Below, one piece after another: positions 45,767-55,200 of a stretch of 64,000 nucleotides of DNA (positions within the stretch are counted from its first letter, which is position 1; every line of letters begins with the position of its first letter). The notes under the pieces were generated by a model that did not search any database, had not been told where the DNA came from, and saw only the letters and a program-made list of their open reading frames with translations. Position numbers and translations under genes: made by a program. This DNA comes from Mesorhizobium sp. BR1-1-16 (GTDB lineage Bacteria > Pseudomonadota > Alphaproteobacteria > Rhizobiales > Kaistiaceae). The stretch lies in contig NZ_JAIUIE010000005.1 of assembly GCF_020165495.1 (NCBI RefSeq), positions 186,001 to 250,000 of the forward strand. The letters are read 5' to 3'.

Positions 45767-47068
45767 GTGAGCAGCGCTACCGACACGGGGCCAGCGCCCG
45801 CGACGCCCGGCAAAGGCCGCCGCCGCTTCCAGATTCTCATTGTCGCCGTCCTTGCCATCGCTGTCCTGTGGACGGGGGGCTGGTTCGGCCTCCGCCACTA
45901 TGTCGGCGGCAAGCTCGATGTGCTTGAAGCGCGCGCAAGCGCCGAGGGGGCCGTGCTGACCTGCGGCGACCGTTCGATCGGCGGCTTCCCGTTCCGCTTC
46001 GACGTGACCTGCATGCCGCTCGCCGCCGCCTGCCCGGCCGAAGCCGTCTCGCTCGCTCTCGCCGGCATCGAGGCCATCGGCATGGCTTATAATCCGAACC
46101 GTGCGCTCTTTGCCGCGAAGGGACCGCTTGCGCTGCAGGCTCCCGGCGGCGCGCGGCTCGATGCCAACTGGACCTCGCTGCAATCCAGCATCCGCATGGG
46201 ACTTGGCGGACTGAAACTTGGCGGATCGGGATTTGGCGGTTTGAGCCGCTATTCGCTGGTCGCCGACGGGTTCGATGCGACGCTGGCGGATCCTTCGCGG
46301 CTCGCCGCTCCGATCCCGCTGCGCGCCCACCATGGCGAGTTCCATGTCCTGCCCGATCAGGCCGGGGCCGACATGGTCGACCTGTTCCTGTCGCTCGACC
46401 AGTTCACGGCACTGATCCCCGGTCGCCCCGCATTGCCGCCCGTCGATACCGATATCGCCGTCGCCGTTCCGGCCATGCTCGTCACGGCGCATGGTGATCG
46501 TGCCGCCGCCTGGGTCGCCTCGGGCAAGCCGGTCCGTATCGACCAGCTCGACACGACGATCGGTGGCGTCGCCTCCTCGATCACCGGCGAGCTTACGCCC
46601 GCCGCCGACGGCCTTCTGAACGGCCGCCTGACAGTGCGGCTCGACCAGCTCGATCATCTGCCCGACCTCGTCGAGACGCTGAAGCCCGGCAGCGGCGCCA
46701 GGGCACGGCAGATGATCGGGCTCGTCTCGGCGTTGCTGCGCCCCGTCACTGTCGACGGCAAGACCTGGCGCGAGGCGACGGTGACCGTGGCATCGGGCCG
46801 CGCGATGCTCGGCTTCATTCCGCTCGGCACGCTGCCGCGCATCGGCCCGGAACCTCTGGTCCAGCCGCCGGCCTCGACGTTCCCCGCGCCGCTGCCCGAT
46901 ACGTCCGAAGCGCCAAAACCTGTGGCGCCCGCGCCAACCCCGCCGGTCGCGTCGGCCGATCCTTCGGCAGTCATCGCCCCTGGCGGCGAGAGTGCCGGCA
47001 AACCGCTCAATCCGCAGCCGGGCGTCATGACCACCGCGCCGGTCAAGCGCTGCGCCATCACGTCCTGA
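45767..47068 (+). CDS. DUF2125 domain-containing protein
   Basis: Protein of 433 residues, one N-terminal membrane helix (about 19-40) and a long periplasmic domain of the DUF2125 type (FDVTCMPLAA, PLALQAPGGARLDANW, LDQFTALIPGRPALPPVDT), ending in a Pro/Ala-rich tail of about 70 residues. Function unknown. GTG 45767 follows ACGGAGAGA. In Hyphomicrobiales this gene normally borders the prephenate dehydrogenase gene; here the two are parted by the 3.8-kb phage-like cassette. Confidence 0.88.
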   Translation: MSSATDTGPAPATPGKGRRRFQILIVAVLAIAVLWTGGWFGLRHYVGGKLDVLEARASAEGAVLTCGDRSIGGFPFRFDVTCMPLAAACPAEAVSLALAGIEAIGMAYNPNRALFAAKGPLALQAPGGARLDANWTSLQSSIRMGLGGLKLGGSGFGGLSRYSLVADGFDATLADPSRLAAPIPLRAHHGEFHVLPDQAGADMVDLFLSLDQFTALIPGRPALPPVDTDIAVAVPAMLVTAHGDRAAAWVASGKPVRIDQLDTTIGGVASSITGELTPAADGLLNGRLTVRLDQLDHLPDLVETLKPGSGARARQMIGLVSALLRPVTVDGKTWREATVTVASGRAMLGFIPLGTLPRIGPEPLVQPPASTFPAPLPDTSEAPKPVAPAPTPPVASADPSAVIAPGGESAGKPLNPQPGVMTTAPVKRCAITS

Positions 47069-47409
47069 CGACAAGTCCCAAGAAGCGCCCTCGCCCCTGA
47101 GAGACCGCGGCAGGCACCATCCGCTTCACGCCCTTCGCCCCTGACGGACGCCTCTCCGGCGACCCTCGACCCCCGATCGGACTGACGCTTCGGCCCGCCG
47201 CGACCGCGCCGAGCACGGCACTTTATTCGTGACTTTTGCAACTTATAGTTGTATATCGGATAGCAGATGACGGCTGCAGCGCAGGCCCGCTCAGACACCC
47301 CTGCCAGGCAGCCGGTCATCGACTGAAACCCAATGCGCATACCGACGCCAGCCGCAATCACCGCGGTGGTTGTCGCTCGCCCGAATTTTCAAACGCAACC
47401 GGGGGTCTT
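47069..47409 (+). promoter_or_regulatory. AT-rich upstream region of the phage-like cassette with a palindrome
   Basis: This 341-base stretch has no convincing gene. Its middle (47220-47265) is the most AT-rich spot nearby and contains the palindrome CAACTTATAGTTG (47239-47251), several -10-like words (TATAGT at 47244, GATAGC at 47259) and a -35-like TTGCAA (47236). It may hold a promoter and an operator for the cassette, which begins 160 bases later. The rest shows nothing notable. Confidence 0.4.
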
Positions 47410-47817
47410 ATGCCTCTTCGAGTCGACCTTTCGATCTGGCGGGGCAACAACGGCCCTGCCCTCATCTGGACCCTGCCCGACGAGGTACCGCTCGCGGACT
47501 CAGCCTTCTTCCTGACCGTCGCGGCGGCGGGCACCCTGCTGCTCGCCAGGGACACGACGAGCGGAACGCTCGTCCTCGACGCGGAGGCGCGCCAGCTCCG
47601 CCTCGATTATACGACCGCCGAATCCCGGCTGATACCACCCGGCCAGATCGCCGAATATGAGATCGAGCGCCGCAATGCCGGCCTCGAGATCACCGAGCTC
47701 TACGGCTTCCTCGCCGGTCTCGGCGGCCTCAACGCCGACGAAGATGCGAGCAACGGCGTTCAGCTCGACTTCTCCAACCCCGACAATTCGAACCTGCAAC
47801 TCCTGGGATGGATCTGA
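47410..47817 (+). CDS. Phage tail/baseplate-like beta-sandwich protein
   Basis: Protein of 135 residues beginning MPLRVDLSIWRGNNGPALIW and continuing with a strand-rich pattern (FLTVAAAGTLLLARDT, TLVLDAEARQLRLDYTT, AEYEIERRN) like the small immunoglobulin-like proteins encoded just before tail fibres in many phages, resembling BppU-type N-terminal domains. A Gly-rich GGLNADEDASNG region follows. No signal peptide or membrane helix. Start ATG 47410 with a G-rich stretch upstream. It is the first gene of the cassette; the next begins one base after its stop. The assignment rests on pattern and context, not on a clear family match. Confidence 0.6.
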   Translation: MPLRVDLSIWRGNNGPALIWTLPDEVPLADSAFFLTVAAAGTLLLARDTTSGTLVLDAEARQLRLDYTTAESRLIPPGQIAEYEIERRNAGLEITELYGFLAGLGGLNADEDASNGVQLDFSNPDNSNLQLLGWI

Positions 47818-47818
47818 C

Positions 47819-48598
47819 ATGACCGCTTCCGTGACGACCAAGCAGATCAAGGACGCCGCCGGTAACATTTTCCTTCAGCGCGTGCTCGACGCGAGCGGCA
47901 CCGGCGAGGGCCCCTTCCTGCCGCTGACCGGCCTTATCAATCCCGAGGGTGACGGCCCGGTCGACATCGCTGCTCTCGCTGACGCGATCATCGCTGCGAT
48001 CGGCGCTGACGCTACCTTGCCGGCTGGCGCGTCGACCGAAGCAACCCTGGCCGACCTCAACGCCGCCATTGGCGGCACATCCGCCTCTGCAGCCGGCGAT
48101 ACAGGCGCTTCGACCAGCAATGGCTTCCTGCGCTATCTCCGCGACAAGCTTGCCGCTGGCATCACGCTGGGCACGAGCGCCGCGACCATCGGCAAGGTCG
48201 GAGCACAGGTTGCCGGCGCCGACGTGTCGGCAACCAATCCGCTGCCCGTCGGCTCGGCACAGATCGCGAGCGTGACGGCCACCATTGCCAACGGCGCCAG
48301 CCTGTCCAGCGCGGCCGACCTCGGCACGGGCCGGCTCGTCGGCCTGATCATGCCGGCTGCCTGGACGACGGCCTCGATCAGCTTCCAGGCATCTGCTGAC
48401 GGCACGACCTTCTTCAACCTCCATGACGTCGGCGCGGAACGGACGATCGCGTCGAGCGACGCTGTTGCATCGCATTTCATTGCGCTGTGCCTTGCCGACT
48501 GGCTCGGCGTGCGCGCGATCAAGATCCGATCCGGCAGTGCCGATTCTGTCGTCAACCAGTCGGCCGATCGTGTCATCACTCTCGTGACGGCGCGCTGA
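47819..48598 (+). CDS. Phage-like neck/tail structural protein
   Basis: Protein of 259 residues, rich in Ala, Ser, Thr and Gly with almost no Cys. The segment GADVSATNPLPVGSAQI is a phrase typical of phage structural proteins that attach to neck or tail, and the C-terminal part (ASISFQASADGTTFFNLHDVGAERTI, IKIRSGSADSV) looks like a beta-sandwich domain. A low-complexity helical part (about 30-110) could trimerise. ATG 47819 follows the previous stop by one base and the next gene begins three bases later, so the three are tightly coupled. Confidence 0.6.
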   Translation: MTASVTTKQIKDAAGNIFLQRVLDASGTGEGPFLPLTGLINPEGDGPVDIAALADAIIAAIGADATLPAGASTEATLADLNAAIGGTSASAAGDTGASTSNGFLRYLRDKLAAGITLGTSAATIGKVGAQVAGADVSATNPLPVGSAQIASVTATIANGASLSSAADLGTGRLVGLIMPAAWTTASISFQASADGTTFFNLHDVGAERTIASSDAVASHFIALCLADWLGVRAIKIRSGSADSVVNQSADRVITLVTAR

Positions 48599-48601
48599 TC
48601 C

Positions 48602-50845
48602 ATGTCGACCCTGATGGCAAGAAAGCTGGCGCCGCGGCCGTTCTGGCTGCCGCGCGGCGCGACCGAGCACGCCGATTTCACAAATGGGCTCTACTTCGCC
48701 GTCCGGCGCCAGCGGTCAACCTTGGCCGCGTGGCTGGCTGCCAGCGGCCACACCTTCGCCCGCGCATCCGAAGCCAGCTTCGTCGGCGCTGACGGCTTCA
48801 TCGCCTGGGCGTCCGCCAACGCACCACGCGTCGATTACGATCCGGTCGCCTTGACGCCGTTTGGCCTGTTCCTCGAGGGCTCACGGACAAACCTGCAGCT
48901 GCGTTCGTCCGAGATGGATAACGGGTGGAGCGTCTCGGGCATCGCTGTCGTAGCCGATGCGGCGACGGCGCCAGACGGCACGACGACGGCCGATAAGGTC
49001 GCCGAGACAGCGGTAACCAACACGCACGCCTGTTACCGAGGCGTATCGATGACAAGTGGCGTCCCCTACGTCCGATCCTGCTTTGCAAAGCAGGCCGAGC
49101 GGATCTGGTGCTCGCTCAACTATGACTCGATCTACAAGTGGTTTCGCCTCTCCGATGGCACCATCGGGGCCTCAGGCTCTGGCGTTGCCGCGATCCAGCC
49201 AGCGCCGAACGGCTTCTTCAGATGTTCGGTTGTTGTGAGCCCCGGCTCTACGGCCTCTCACCAGATCGGCATTCGAACCTCTACAGGCGATAATGCCGGG
49301 TCTTTCCTCGGAATTGCCGGCTCCGGCATCTATGCGTGGGGCTATCAGCTCGAACAGGCAAGTTTCCCGAGTTCGCCGATCCGCACCGCCGGATCGACCG
49401 CGACGCGTGCCGCAGACATCTTGTCTCGGACCATTGCGCAGCCGGCCAGTCTCACCCGCGTGTTCAAAGTGCGAACGGCGCCAGGCGTTTCCGGCAATCA
49501 GGTCATCTGGTCGATCGGGGATGCCACGAACGGCGCCTTGCTCCGGCGCGCCAGCACCGGCCATATCCTGCTCACCGTCTTCGCCGCCGGCGTCTCCGTC
49601 GTCGACCTCGATGCGGGCGGCGTCGGCAGCCTCGGCGTCCATACGGTCGCCATCGCCCTCGACGGCACCAACGCCAGGCTCTGCCTCAATGGCGGCGATA
49701 TCCTCTCGGCCGCTGCTGCCATGCCCACGCTGACGACGATGATCGAACGGATCGGATCGTCAGCGGCCGGCGAGGAATGGTTCGGCCATATCCAGACGGT
49801 CACGGCCTTTGCCGCACTTGGCGACGCGGAGATGATCGCGCGGACAGCGCCGCCGCAATACATCAATGCCCTGATCGGCATCGACAGCTTGAGCGATCCC
49901 CGCTCGACGGGCGCGGGTCGCTGGCTCGCCGATATCATGAAGGCCCGCATCGGTACCGCGTCAGCGGGCTGGGTTCCTCTGATCTTCACCTCAGATGCCC
50001 GCGTCAACGGCCTCAATTATACCGGTGGGGCGGAGATTTCCCATTCAACCGGTAACGCCGGCGACCCATTCACGCTGGACTTCCAGGGGCACTACTGGTC
50101 GGCGCCGAACAGCACGAGTTCTGGCGGATTTTTCACGCCAAAGGAACCTTACGACCAGTGCGACATGATCTATGTCAGCAATCCCGGTGACGGGTCATTC
50201 CGCTTCCAGTCGACCGGCAATGGAAGCGCGACGGTCGATGGTGACGCCGCGCCGGCGGCACGGAAACTCAGCGTCGAGTGTTTCACGGCTCCGAATGCAG
50301 CAGTGCGATGGGACCAGTTCGAAGACGGTAATCCGAACACGATCGTCGGCGTGAATTTCTCGCGGGCCGGCGCCGGCGGCTTCACTTACAACCCGATGGG
50401 CAATGGGGGTTGGAAAGTCCAATGGTTGGCCGAGATCGACGATGCCGCCATGCGGACGATCATCGGCACGATCCGGCCGACGCACTTCCTGTTCAACGGC
50501 GGCATGAACGATCGTGTCGACAGGACCGCCGTGCAGTTCGACGCCGATTGCCGCAAGGTCCTCGACAACGTCCGGGCTGCCGCGCCGCGTTGCAAGATCG
50601 TCATCATCCAGTCGCTCAATCCAGGCCCGACCGACACGAGCTATTTCGCGTCCTATGTGCCGGTCAAGCAGCAGCTCGCGATCGACTACGCAGCGCAGTA
50701 TCTCGACGAGCGGACGATCAACGCCAACACGGCCACCTATGCGCTCGCCAGCGCCGCCGGCTACATGCAGGACGGTGTCCACCCGACGCTGGCGTTCAAC
50801 CGCGACGTGATCGCACCGTGGCTGGCCGACAACGTCGCCTGGTAG
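48602..50845 (+). CDS. Tail-spike-like protein with C-terminal SGNH hydrolase domain
   Basis: Protein of 747 residues in three parts. Residues 1-270 match tail-fibre attachment regions (FTNGLYFAVRR, RVDYDPVALTPFGLFLEGSRTNL, then a carbohydrate-module-like domain). Residues 280-415 look like a LamG-type lectin fold. Residues 420-747 are an SGNH/GDSL-type hydrolase with GIDS (Ser429), GGMND (Asn636) and DGVHP (Asp724, His727). The block I motif is IDS instead of GDS, but Ser, Asn and the Asp-His pair are kept, so activity against an acylated surface glycan is plausible. No signal peptide. GC content looks lower than in flanking genes. Confidence 0.72.
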   Translation: MSTLMARKLAPRPFWLPRGATEHADFTNGLYFAVRRQRSTLAAWLAASGHTFARASEASFVGADGFIAWASANAPRVDYDPVALTPFGLFLEGSRTNLQLRSSEMDNGWSVSGIAVVADAATAPDGTTTADKVAETAVTNTHACYRGVSMTSGVPYVRSCFAKQAERIWCSLNYDSIYKWFRLSDGTIGASGSGVAAIQPAPNGFFRCSVVVSPGSTASHQIGIRTSTGDNAGSFLGIAGSGIYAWGYQLEQASFPSSPIRTAGSTATRAADILSRTIAQPASLTRVFKVRTAPGVSGNQVIWSIGDATNGALLRRASTGHILLTVFAAGVSVVDLDAGGVGSLGVHTVAIALDGTNARLCLNGGDILSAAAAMPTLTTMIERIGSSAAGEEWFGHIQTVTAFAALGDAEMIARTAPPQYINALIGIDSLSDPRSTGAGRWLADIMKARIGTASAGWVPLIFTSDARVNGLNYTGGAEISHSTGNAGDPFTLDFQGHYWSAPNSTSSGGFFTPKEPYDQCDMIYVSNPGDGSFRFQSTGNGSATVDGDAAPAARKLSVECFTAPNAAVRWDQFEDGNPNTIVGVNFSRAGAGGFTYNPMGNGGWKVQWLAEIDDAAMRTIIGTIRPTHFLFNGGMNDRVDRTAVQFDADCRKVLDNVRAAAPRCKIVIIQSLNPGPTDTSYFASYVPVKQQLAIDYAAQYLDERTINANTATYALASAAGYMQDGVHPTLAFNRDVIAPWLADNVAW

Positions 50846-50862
50846 ACCTCAATCGCCAGATC

Positions 50863-50887
50863 GCGCGGCCGCATCATGCGGCCGCGC
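50863..50887. terminator. Strong bidirectional hairpin at the cassette's downstream edge
   Basis: An 11-bp perfect stem (GCGCGGCCGCA / TGCGGCCGCGC) with a TCA loop, between the convergent spike gene and tyrC. No T-run follows, but the stem is very stable and the place is right for a shared terminator. Confidence 0.65.
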
Positions 50888-50896
50888 AACCGGCTC

Positions 50897-51823
50897 TCAC
50901 GGCTTCGCGTGATCGCGACGGCCGAAATCGGCTTCGGCCGTATCCTGGCCGATCGCGACGATCGAGCGGCGGATCGCGCGCGTCCGGGTGAAGAGATCGA
51001 ACAGCGTCTCGCCATCGCCATTGCGGATTGCCCGCGTCAACGTCGCGAGATCCTCATTGAAGCGCCCGAGCATCTCCAACACGGCATCCTTGTTGTTCAT
51101 GAAGATGTCGCGCCACATCACGGGGTCCGACGCCGCAATGCGCGTGAAATCACGGAAACCAGACGCCGAGAATTTCAGGACTTCCGAGCGGATGCCAGCT
51201 TCGAGATCGGACGCCGTACCGACGATATTGTAGGCGATGAGATGCGGCAGATGGCTGGTGATCGCGAGCACGAGATCATGGTGCTCGGCCGACATCGTCT
51301 CGACATTGGCGCCGAGCGCTCGCCAGAACGCCATCATGCGGGCGACCGCAGCGGGATCGACTTCAGGTGCCGGCGTCAGCACGCACCAGCGGTTGTCGAA
51401 GAGTGCCGCGAAGCCGGCATCAGGGCCCGAATATTCCGTGCCGGCAATCGGATGGCCCGGCACGAACGAGACCGTCGGCGGCAGATGCGGCTGCATCGCG
51501 CGGACAACCGAGGCCTTGACCGAACCGACATCGGAAACGATCGAGCCAGCCTTGAGATGCGGCCCGATCTCGGCGGCGACCGCGCCGCAGGCGCCAACCG
51601 GAACCGAGACGATCACGCAATCGGCCCCCGCGACGGCCTCGGCGGCGGTCGCGAAATAGCGGTCGCCAAGGCGCAGCTCCTCGGCCCGCTTCAAGGTCTC
51701 GGGCCGGCGCGTCGACACGACGATCTCGCCGACGACACCGGCGCGGCGAGCGGCCAGCGCAATGGAAGCCCCGATGAGCCCGATACCGACCAGAGTCAGG
51801 CGGGGAAAGATGATCTCGGCCAT
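50897..51823 (-). CDS. tyrC: Prephenate/arogenate dehydrogenase
   Basis: Tyrosine-pathway enzyme of 308 residues oxidising prephenate (or arogenate). N-terminal Rossmann motif VGIGLIGASIALAARRAG; the catalytic region SFVPGHPIAGTEYSGP contains the conserved His of HPIAG, and the helical dimer domain follows (AITSHLPHLIAYNI, DFTRIAASDPVMWRDIF). Its ATG overlaps the hisC stop by one base (TGATG type), so hisC and tyrC are coupled. Whether prephenate or arogenate is preferred is not visible. Confidence 0.92.
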   Translation of the reverse strand: MAEIIFPRLTLVGIGLIGASIALAARRAGVVGEIVVSTRRPETLKRAEELRLGDRYFATAAEAVAGADCVIVSVPVGACGAVAAEIGPHLKAGSIVSDVGSVKASVVRAMQPHLPPTVSFVPGHPIAGTEYSGPDAGFAALFDNRWCVLTPAPEVDPAAVARMMAFWRALGANVETMSAEHHDLVLAITSHLPHLIAYNIVGTASDLEAGIRSEVLKFSASGFRDFTRIAASDPVMWRDIFMNNKDAVLEMLGRFNEDLATLTRAIRNGDGETLFDLFTRTRAIRRSIVAIGQDTAEADFGRRDHAKP

Positions 51824-52941
51824 CAGGCGCCACCGATCATGAAAGCCTTGAGAGCGGCGATTGCCGCCTCATTGGCCTCAGCCGAGCCGATGGTCATGCG
51901 GAGACTGTCGCCGAGCCCATAGCCGGCGATCCCGCGCAGCACGATCCCATGCTCGAGCAGGAACGGCTCGGCCCTGGCCGCTGTATGGCTCCCCGACTTC
52001 GGGAAATGGATCAGCACGAAATTGCCGACGCTCGGCGTCACCTCGAGGCCGATCGCCTCGATGCCCTTGGTGACACGCGGAAGCCATTCCTCGTTATGCG
52101 CAACCGAAGCTTCGACATGCGCGTGGTCGTCGAGGGCCGCGATGCCGGCATTGATCGCGGCGGTCGAGACATTGAACGGGCCGCGAATACGGTTGAGCGC
52201 GTCGACGACATGCGCCGGGCCATACAGCCAGCCGATGCGGAGCGAGGCCAGGCCGTGGATCTTCGAGAAGGTCCTGGTCATCACGACATTCTGCGTCTGC
52301 CCGACCAATTCGATGCCGCTCTCATAATCATTGCGGCGGACATATTCGGCGTAAGCCGCATCGAGCACGAGCAGGACACGCGGCGGCAGTCCGGCATGCA
52401 GGCGGCGGATTTCGCTGAACGGCAGATAGGTGCCGGTCGGGTTGTTCGGATTGGCGAGATAGACGATCCGCGTCTTCGCGCTGATGCGATCGAGGATCGC
52501 GTCGACATAGGCGGTATAGTTCTTCTCCGGCGCGACGACCGGCACGCCGCCGGCGGCGCGGATGGCGATCGCATAAACGAGAAAGCCATATTCGCTGTGA
52601 ACCGCTTCGTCGCCAGGCGAGAGATAGGTATGGGCAATGAGGTTCAGCAACTCATCCGAGCCGGCACCGCACACGATGCGCGACGGCAAAATGCCATGCG
52701 CCGCGCCGATCGCGTCGCGAAGCTGCGGGGCCGAAGAATCCGGATAGATCTCGAGCCCTTGAGCGCTCACCTTGAACGCGGCAATCGCGGCCGGGCTGGC
52801 GCCGAGCGGCGACTCGTTCGCGGCAAGCTTGTAGAAGCGGCCGCCACCGGTCGCCGTGGTGCGGCCAGGATCATAGGCGGCGATGTCGAGAATGCCGGGG
52901 CGCGGCTGCGGCCGGTCTGCTCCGGTCTTCGAAGAAGTCAT
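51823..52941 (-). CDS. hisC: Histidinol-phosphate aminotransferase
   Basis: PLP aminotransferase of 372 residues used in histidine synthesis and, in this gene order, probably also for aromatic amino acids. Motifs: [54 protein letters not shown] and the PLP lysine in [20 protein letters not shown] 52941 is the conserved start and lies four bases after the chorismate mutase stop; longer frames overlap that gene. Part of a chorismate mutase-hisC-tyrC unit. Confidence 0.93.
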   Translation of the reverse strand: MTSSKTGADRPQPRPGILDIAAYDPGRTTATGGGRFYKLAANESPLGASPAAIAAFKVSAQGLEIYPDSSAPQLRDAIGAAHGILPSRIVCGAGSDELLNLIAHTYLSPGDEAVHSEYGFLVYAIAIRAAGGVPVVAPEKNYTAYVDAILDRISAKTRIVYLANPNNPTGTYLPFSEIRRLHAGLPPRVLLVLDAAYAEYVRRNDYESGIELVGQTQNVVMTRTFSKIHGLASLRIGWLYGPAHVVDALNRIRGPFNVSTAAINAGIAALDDHAHVEASVAHNEEWLPRVTKGIEAIGLEVTPSVGNFVLIHFPKSGSHTAARAEPFLLEHGIVLRGIAGYGLGDSLRMTIGSAEANEAAIAALKAFMIGGA

Positions 52942-52945
52942 GGCC

Positions 52946-53845
52946 TTAGGCTCCGGCAACGCTCTGGTAGAGGACGGGATCGACAGCGATGTCGCCGATA
53001 GCGATGCCGCGCGAAAGTGCGCCGACCCGCGCGACATCGTCGAAACCGGCATGCGCAGAAAGATTGGCGACAGACGCCGTCGCTGGCAGCGCCACCAGCA
53101 GTTCACGGCCCGCCTCGGCCATCACGGTGCCGCTGGCGGCGCGAATGGCTCGGGCCGCCTCCGGGGCAATCGCCGTCACGGCGAACAGCGCAAGATCGGG
53201 CGGAGTCGGATCGGCAAGCTCAGGTGCGATGACGACGACCGGCATCTCGGCGGGACGGCCGGCCACGGCAATGAACGGCGCGAGTGCCATGATGCGCGGA
53301 CCGGCGGGCCGGCCGAGAGCGCGCCACCAGGCGCCCGCGGCGGCGGGCTGCGCCAGCGAGATGAGGCCGAGATCGGTGCCGCTCTCGCGGATATGATTGA
53401 TGGTGTCGAGCGCGCCTTGCTGGCGATGCAGCGCCACCGTGAAGCCGAACAGGAAGCGTGCGACATCCCGCATCGCATCGCCATGGGCGATCGCAGCTGG
53501 ACCGCTGGCGCCCGGCGCGCCAGCGTCATAGGCGACATCGAACGGCGCCTGCATGCGCGTGAAGGTCGTGATGATCTCGCGCCAGATATGCTCGACTGTC
53601 CAGAGCGGCAGGGCGCCCTCGTGGCGCGCGACGAGGCGGCGCATCATGTCGGCCTCACGGCCGGGCCGGAACGCTGCACCGGGACGGCTGGTGCCCTTGA
53701 CACGGATGAGCGTGCCGATCGCAGCGCCGCGTTCGATCAGACGCTCATGCATTTCGGCATCGAGCCGATCGATCGTCGCCCGGATCGCGGCAAGCTGGGC
53801 CGCGTCCTTCTCGCTCACGGAGGTCGTCGTCTCTGTCGTGGTCAT
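52946..53845 (-). CDS. Chorismate mutase (AroQ-type) with long C-terminal domain
   Basis: Protein of 299 residues. The N-terminal 100 residues are an AroQ-like all-helical chorismate mutase ([57 protein letters not shown]). The rest is a larger alpha/beta domain ([31 protein letters not shown]) as in other Hyphomicrobiales chorismate mutases, with unknown role, perhaps regulatory. Start ATG 53845, without a clear ribosome site. First gene of the minus-strand aromatic operon; divergent from metX. Confidence 0.87.
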   Translation of the reverse strand: MTTTETTTSVSEKDAAQLAAIRATIDRLDAEMHERLIERGAAIGTLIRVKGTSRPGAAFRPGREADMMRRLVARHEGALPLWTVEHIWREIITTFTRMQAPFDVAYDAGAPGASGPAAIAHGDAMRDVARFLFGFTVALHRQQGALDTINHIRESGTDLGLISLAQPAAAGAWWRALGRPAGPRIMALAPFIAVAGRPAEMPVVVIAPELADPTPPDLALFAVTAIAPEAARAIRAASGTVMAEAGRELLVALPATASVANLSAHAGFDDVARVGALSRGIAIGDIAVDPVLYQSVAGA

Positions 53846-53945
53846 TATCAAGGGAGGGTTCGAGCTGCAGGAAAAGGGCAGCGCTGCGCGCAGCCCGGCA
53901 GGGGCCGATTCATAGGCAAGCCCTCCCGCGAAAGCAAAGAAAACA

Positions 53946-53974
53946 TTGACAGGCGAAAGGGTGCGACCCTAGCT
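53946..53974 (+). promoter_or_regulatory. Promoter of metX
   Basis: TTGACA (53946-53951) and CTAGCT (53969-53974) with a 17-base spacer, close to the alphaproteobacterial consensus. Transcription would start about 25 bases before the metX ATG, too short a leader for a SAM-II riboswitch. Confidence 0.5.
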
Positions 53975-54006
53975 AGACGCCCATTCCTAGCGGTCGCGAA
54001 CCGAAC

Positions 54007-55191
54007 ATGGCCTCTTACAGGCAGTCCATTCCCGTCGACGGCGCCAGCCAGGCGCGCAGCGAAGCCGACACACCTTCCAGCCGCGTCATGCGCTTCGGGC
54101 TCGACCAGCCGCTCCGGCTCGATTCGGGACAGTTCATCGCGCCGCTGCAGATCGGGTACCAGACCTACGGAACGCTGAATGCCGACCGGTCAAACGCCAT
54201 TCTCGTCTGCCACGCGCTGACCGGCGACCAGCATGTCGCGAGCGACAATCCCGTCACCGGCAAGCCCGGCTGGTGGGAAACAGTCGTCGGACCCGGCAAG
54301 CCGATCGACACCGACCGTTTCTTCGTCATCTGTTCCAATGTCGTCGGCGGCTGCATGGGCTCGACCGGCCCGGCGTCGACAAACCCCGAGACTGGCGAGC
54401 CCTATGGCCTCGACCTGCCGCTCATCACGATCCCCGACATGGTGCGAGCGCAGGCGATGCTGGTCGATGCGCTCGGCATCGATCAACTCTTCTGCGTCGC
54501 TGGCGGCTCGATGGGCGGTATGCAGGTGCTGCAATGGGCGGTCGCCTATCCGGAACGCGTGTTCACCGCGCTGCCGATCGCCACGGGTCCGCGTCATTCA
54601 TCGCAGAACATCGCCTTCCACGAGGTTGGCCGGCAGGCGATCATGGCTGATCCGGACTGGCGCGGCGGCCGCTATCTCGCCGAAGGCACCAGCCCGCGCA
54701 AGGGTCTCGCGGTCGCGCGGATGGCGGCGCACATCACCTATATGTCCGACGAGGGCCTGCACCGGAAATTCGGCCGCAACCTGCAGGATCGCGACCGCGT
54801 CGCCTTCGGCTTCGACGCCGATTTCCAGATCGAATCCTATCTGCGCCACCAGGGCCTCTCCTTCGTCGAGCGTTTCGACGCCAATTCCTATCTCTACGTC
54901 ACCCGCGCGATGGATTATTTCGACATCGCCGCCGACTATGGCGGACGCCTCGCCAATGCCTTCATGGGCTCGAAGACTCGCTTCTGCATCGTCTCGTTCA
55001 CCTCGGACTGGCTGTTCCCGACCGTCGAAAGCAAGACCGTGGTCCGCGCGCTGAACGCAAGCGGCGCCAGCGTCTCCTTCGTCGAGATCGAGACCGATCG
55101 CGGCCACGACGCCTTCCTGCTCGATGAGCCCGTACTGTTCGCCTCGATCCGCGGCTTTCTCTCGTCGGCTGCCGCCGCGCGCTGGAAATAG
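54007..55191 (+). CDS. metX: Homoserine O-acetyltransferase
   Basis: First committed enzyme of methionine synthesis, acetylating homoserine with acetyl-CoA. Alpha/beta hydrolase of 394 residues with the nucleophile motif GGSMGG (Ser168), [10 protein letters not shown] and [21 protein letters not shown] typical of MetX, the Asp in TSDWLFP and the His in [13 protein letters not shown] 54007. metW follows after nine bases, a standard proteobacterial pair. Some MetX members use succinyl-CoA; this cannot be told here. Confidence 0.95.
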   Translation: MASYRQSIPVDGASQARSEADTPSSRVMRFGLDQPLRLDSGQFIAPLQIGYQTYGTLNADRSNAILVCHALTGDQHVASDNPVTGKPGWWETVVGPGKPIDTDRFFVICSNVVGGCMGSTGPASTNPETGEPYGLDLPLITIPDMVRAQAMLVDALGIDQLFCVAGGSMGGMQVLQWAVAYPERVFTALPIATGPRHSSQNIAFHEVGRQAIMADPDWRGGRYLAEGTSPRKGLAVARMAAHITYMSDEGLHRKFGRNLQDRDRVAFGFDADFQIESYLRHQGLSFVERFDANSYLYVTRAMDYFDIAADYGGRLANAFMGSKTRFCIVSFTSDWLFPTVESKTVVRALNASGASVSFVEIETDRGHDAFLLDEPVLFASIRGFLSSAAAARWK

Positions 55192-55200
55192 GGATCGAGC

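Noticed and set aside
47069-50896. Complete prophage
   Set aside because: Only three tail-like genes are present; no integrase, capsid, portal, terminase, lysis gene or flanking direct repeats were found.
53846-54006. SAM-II riboswitch before metX
   Set aside because: This type is expected before metX in many alphaproteobacteria, but the conserved core is not seen and the predicted promoter leaves only about 25 bases of leader.
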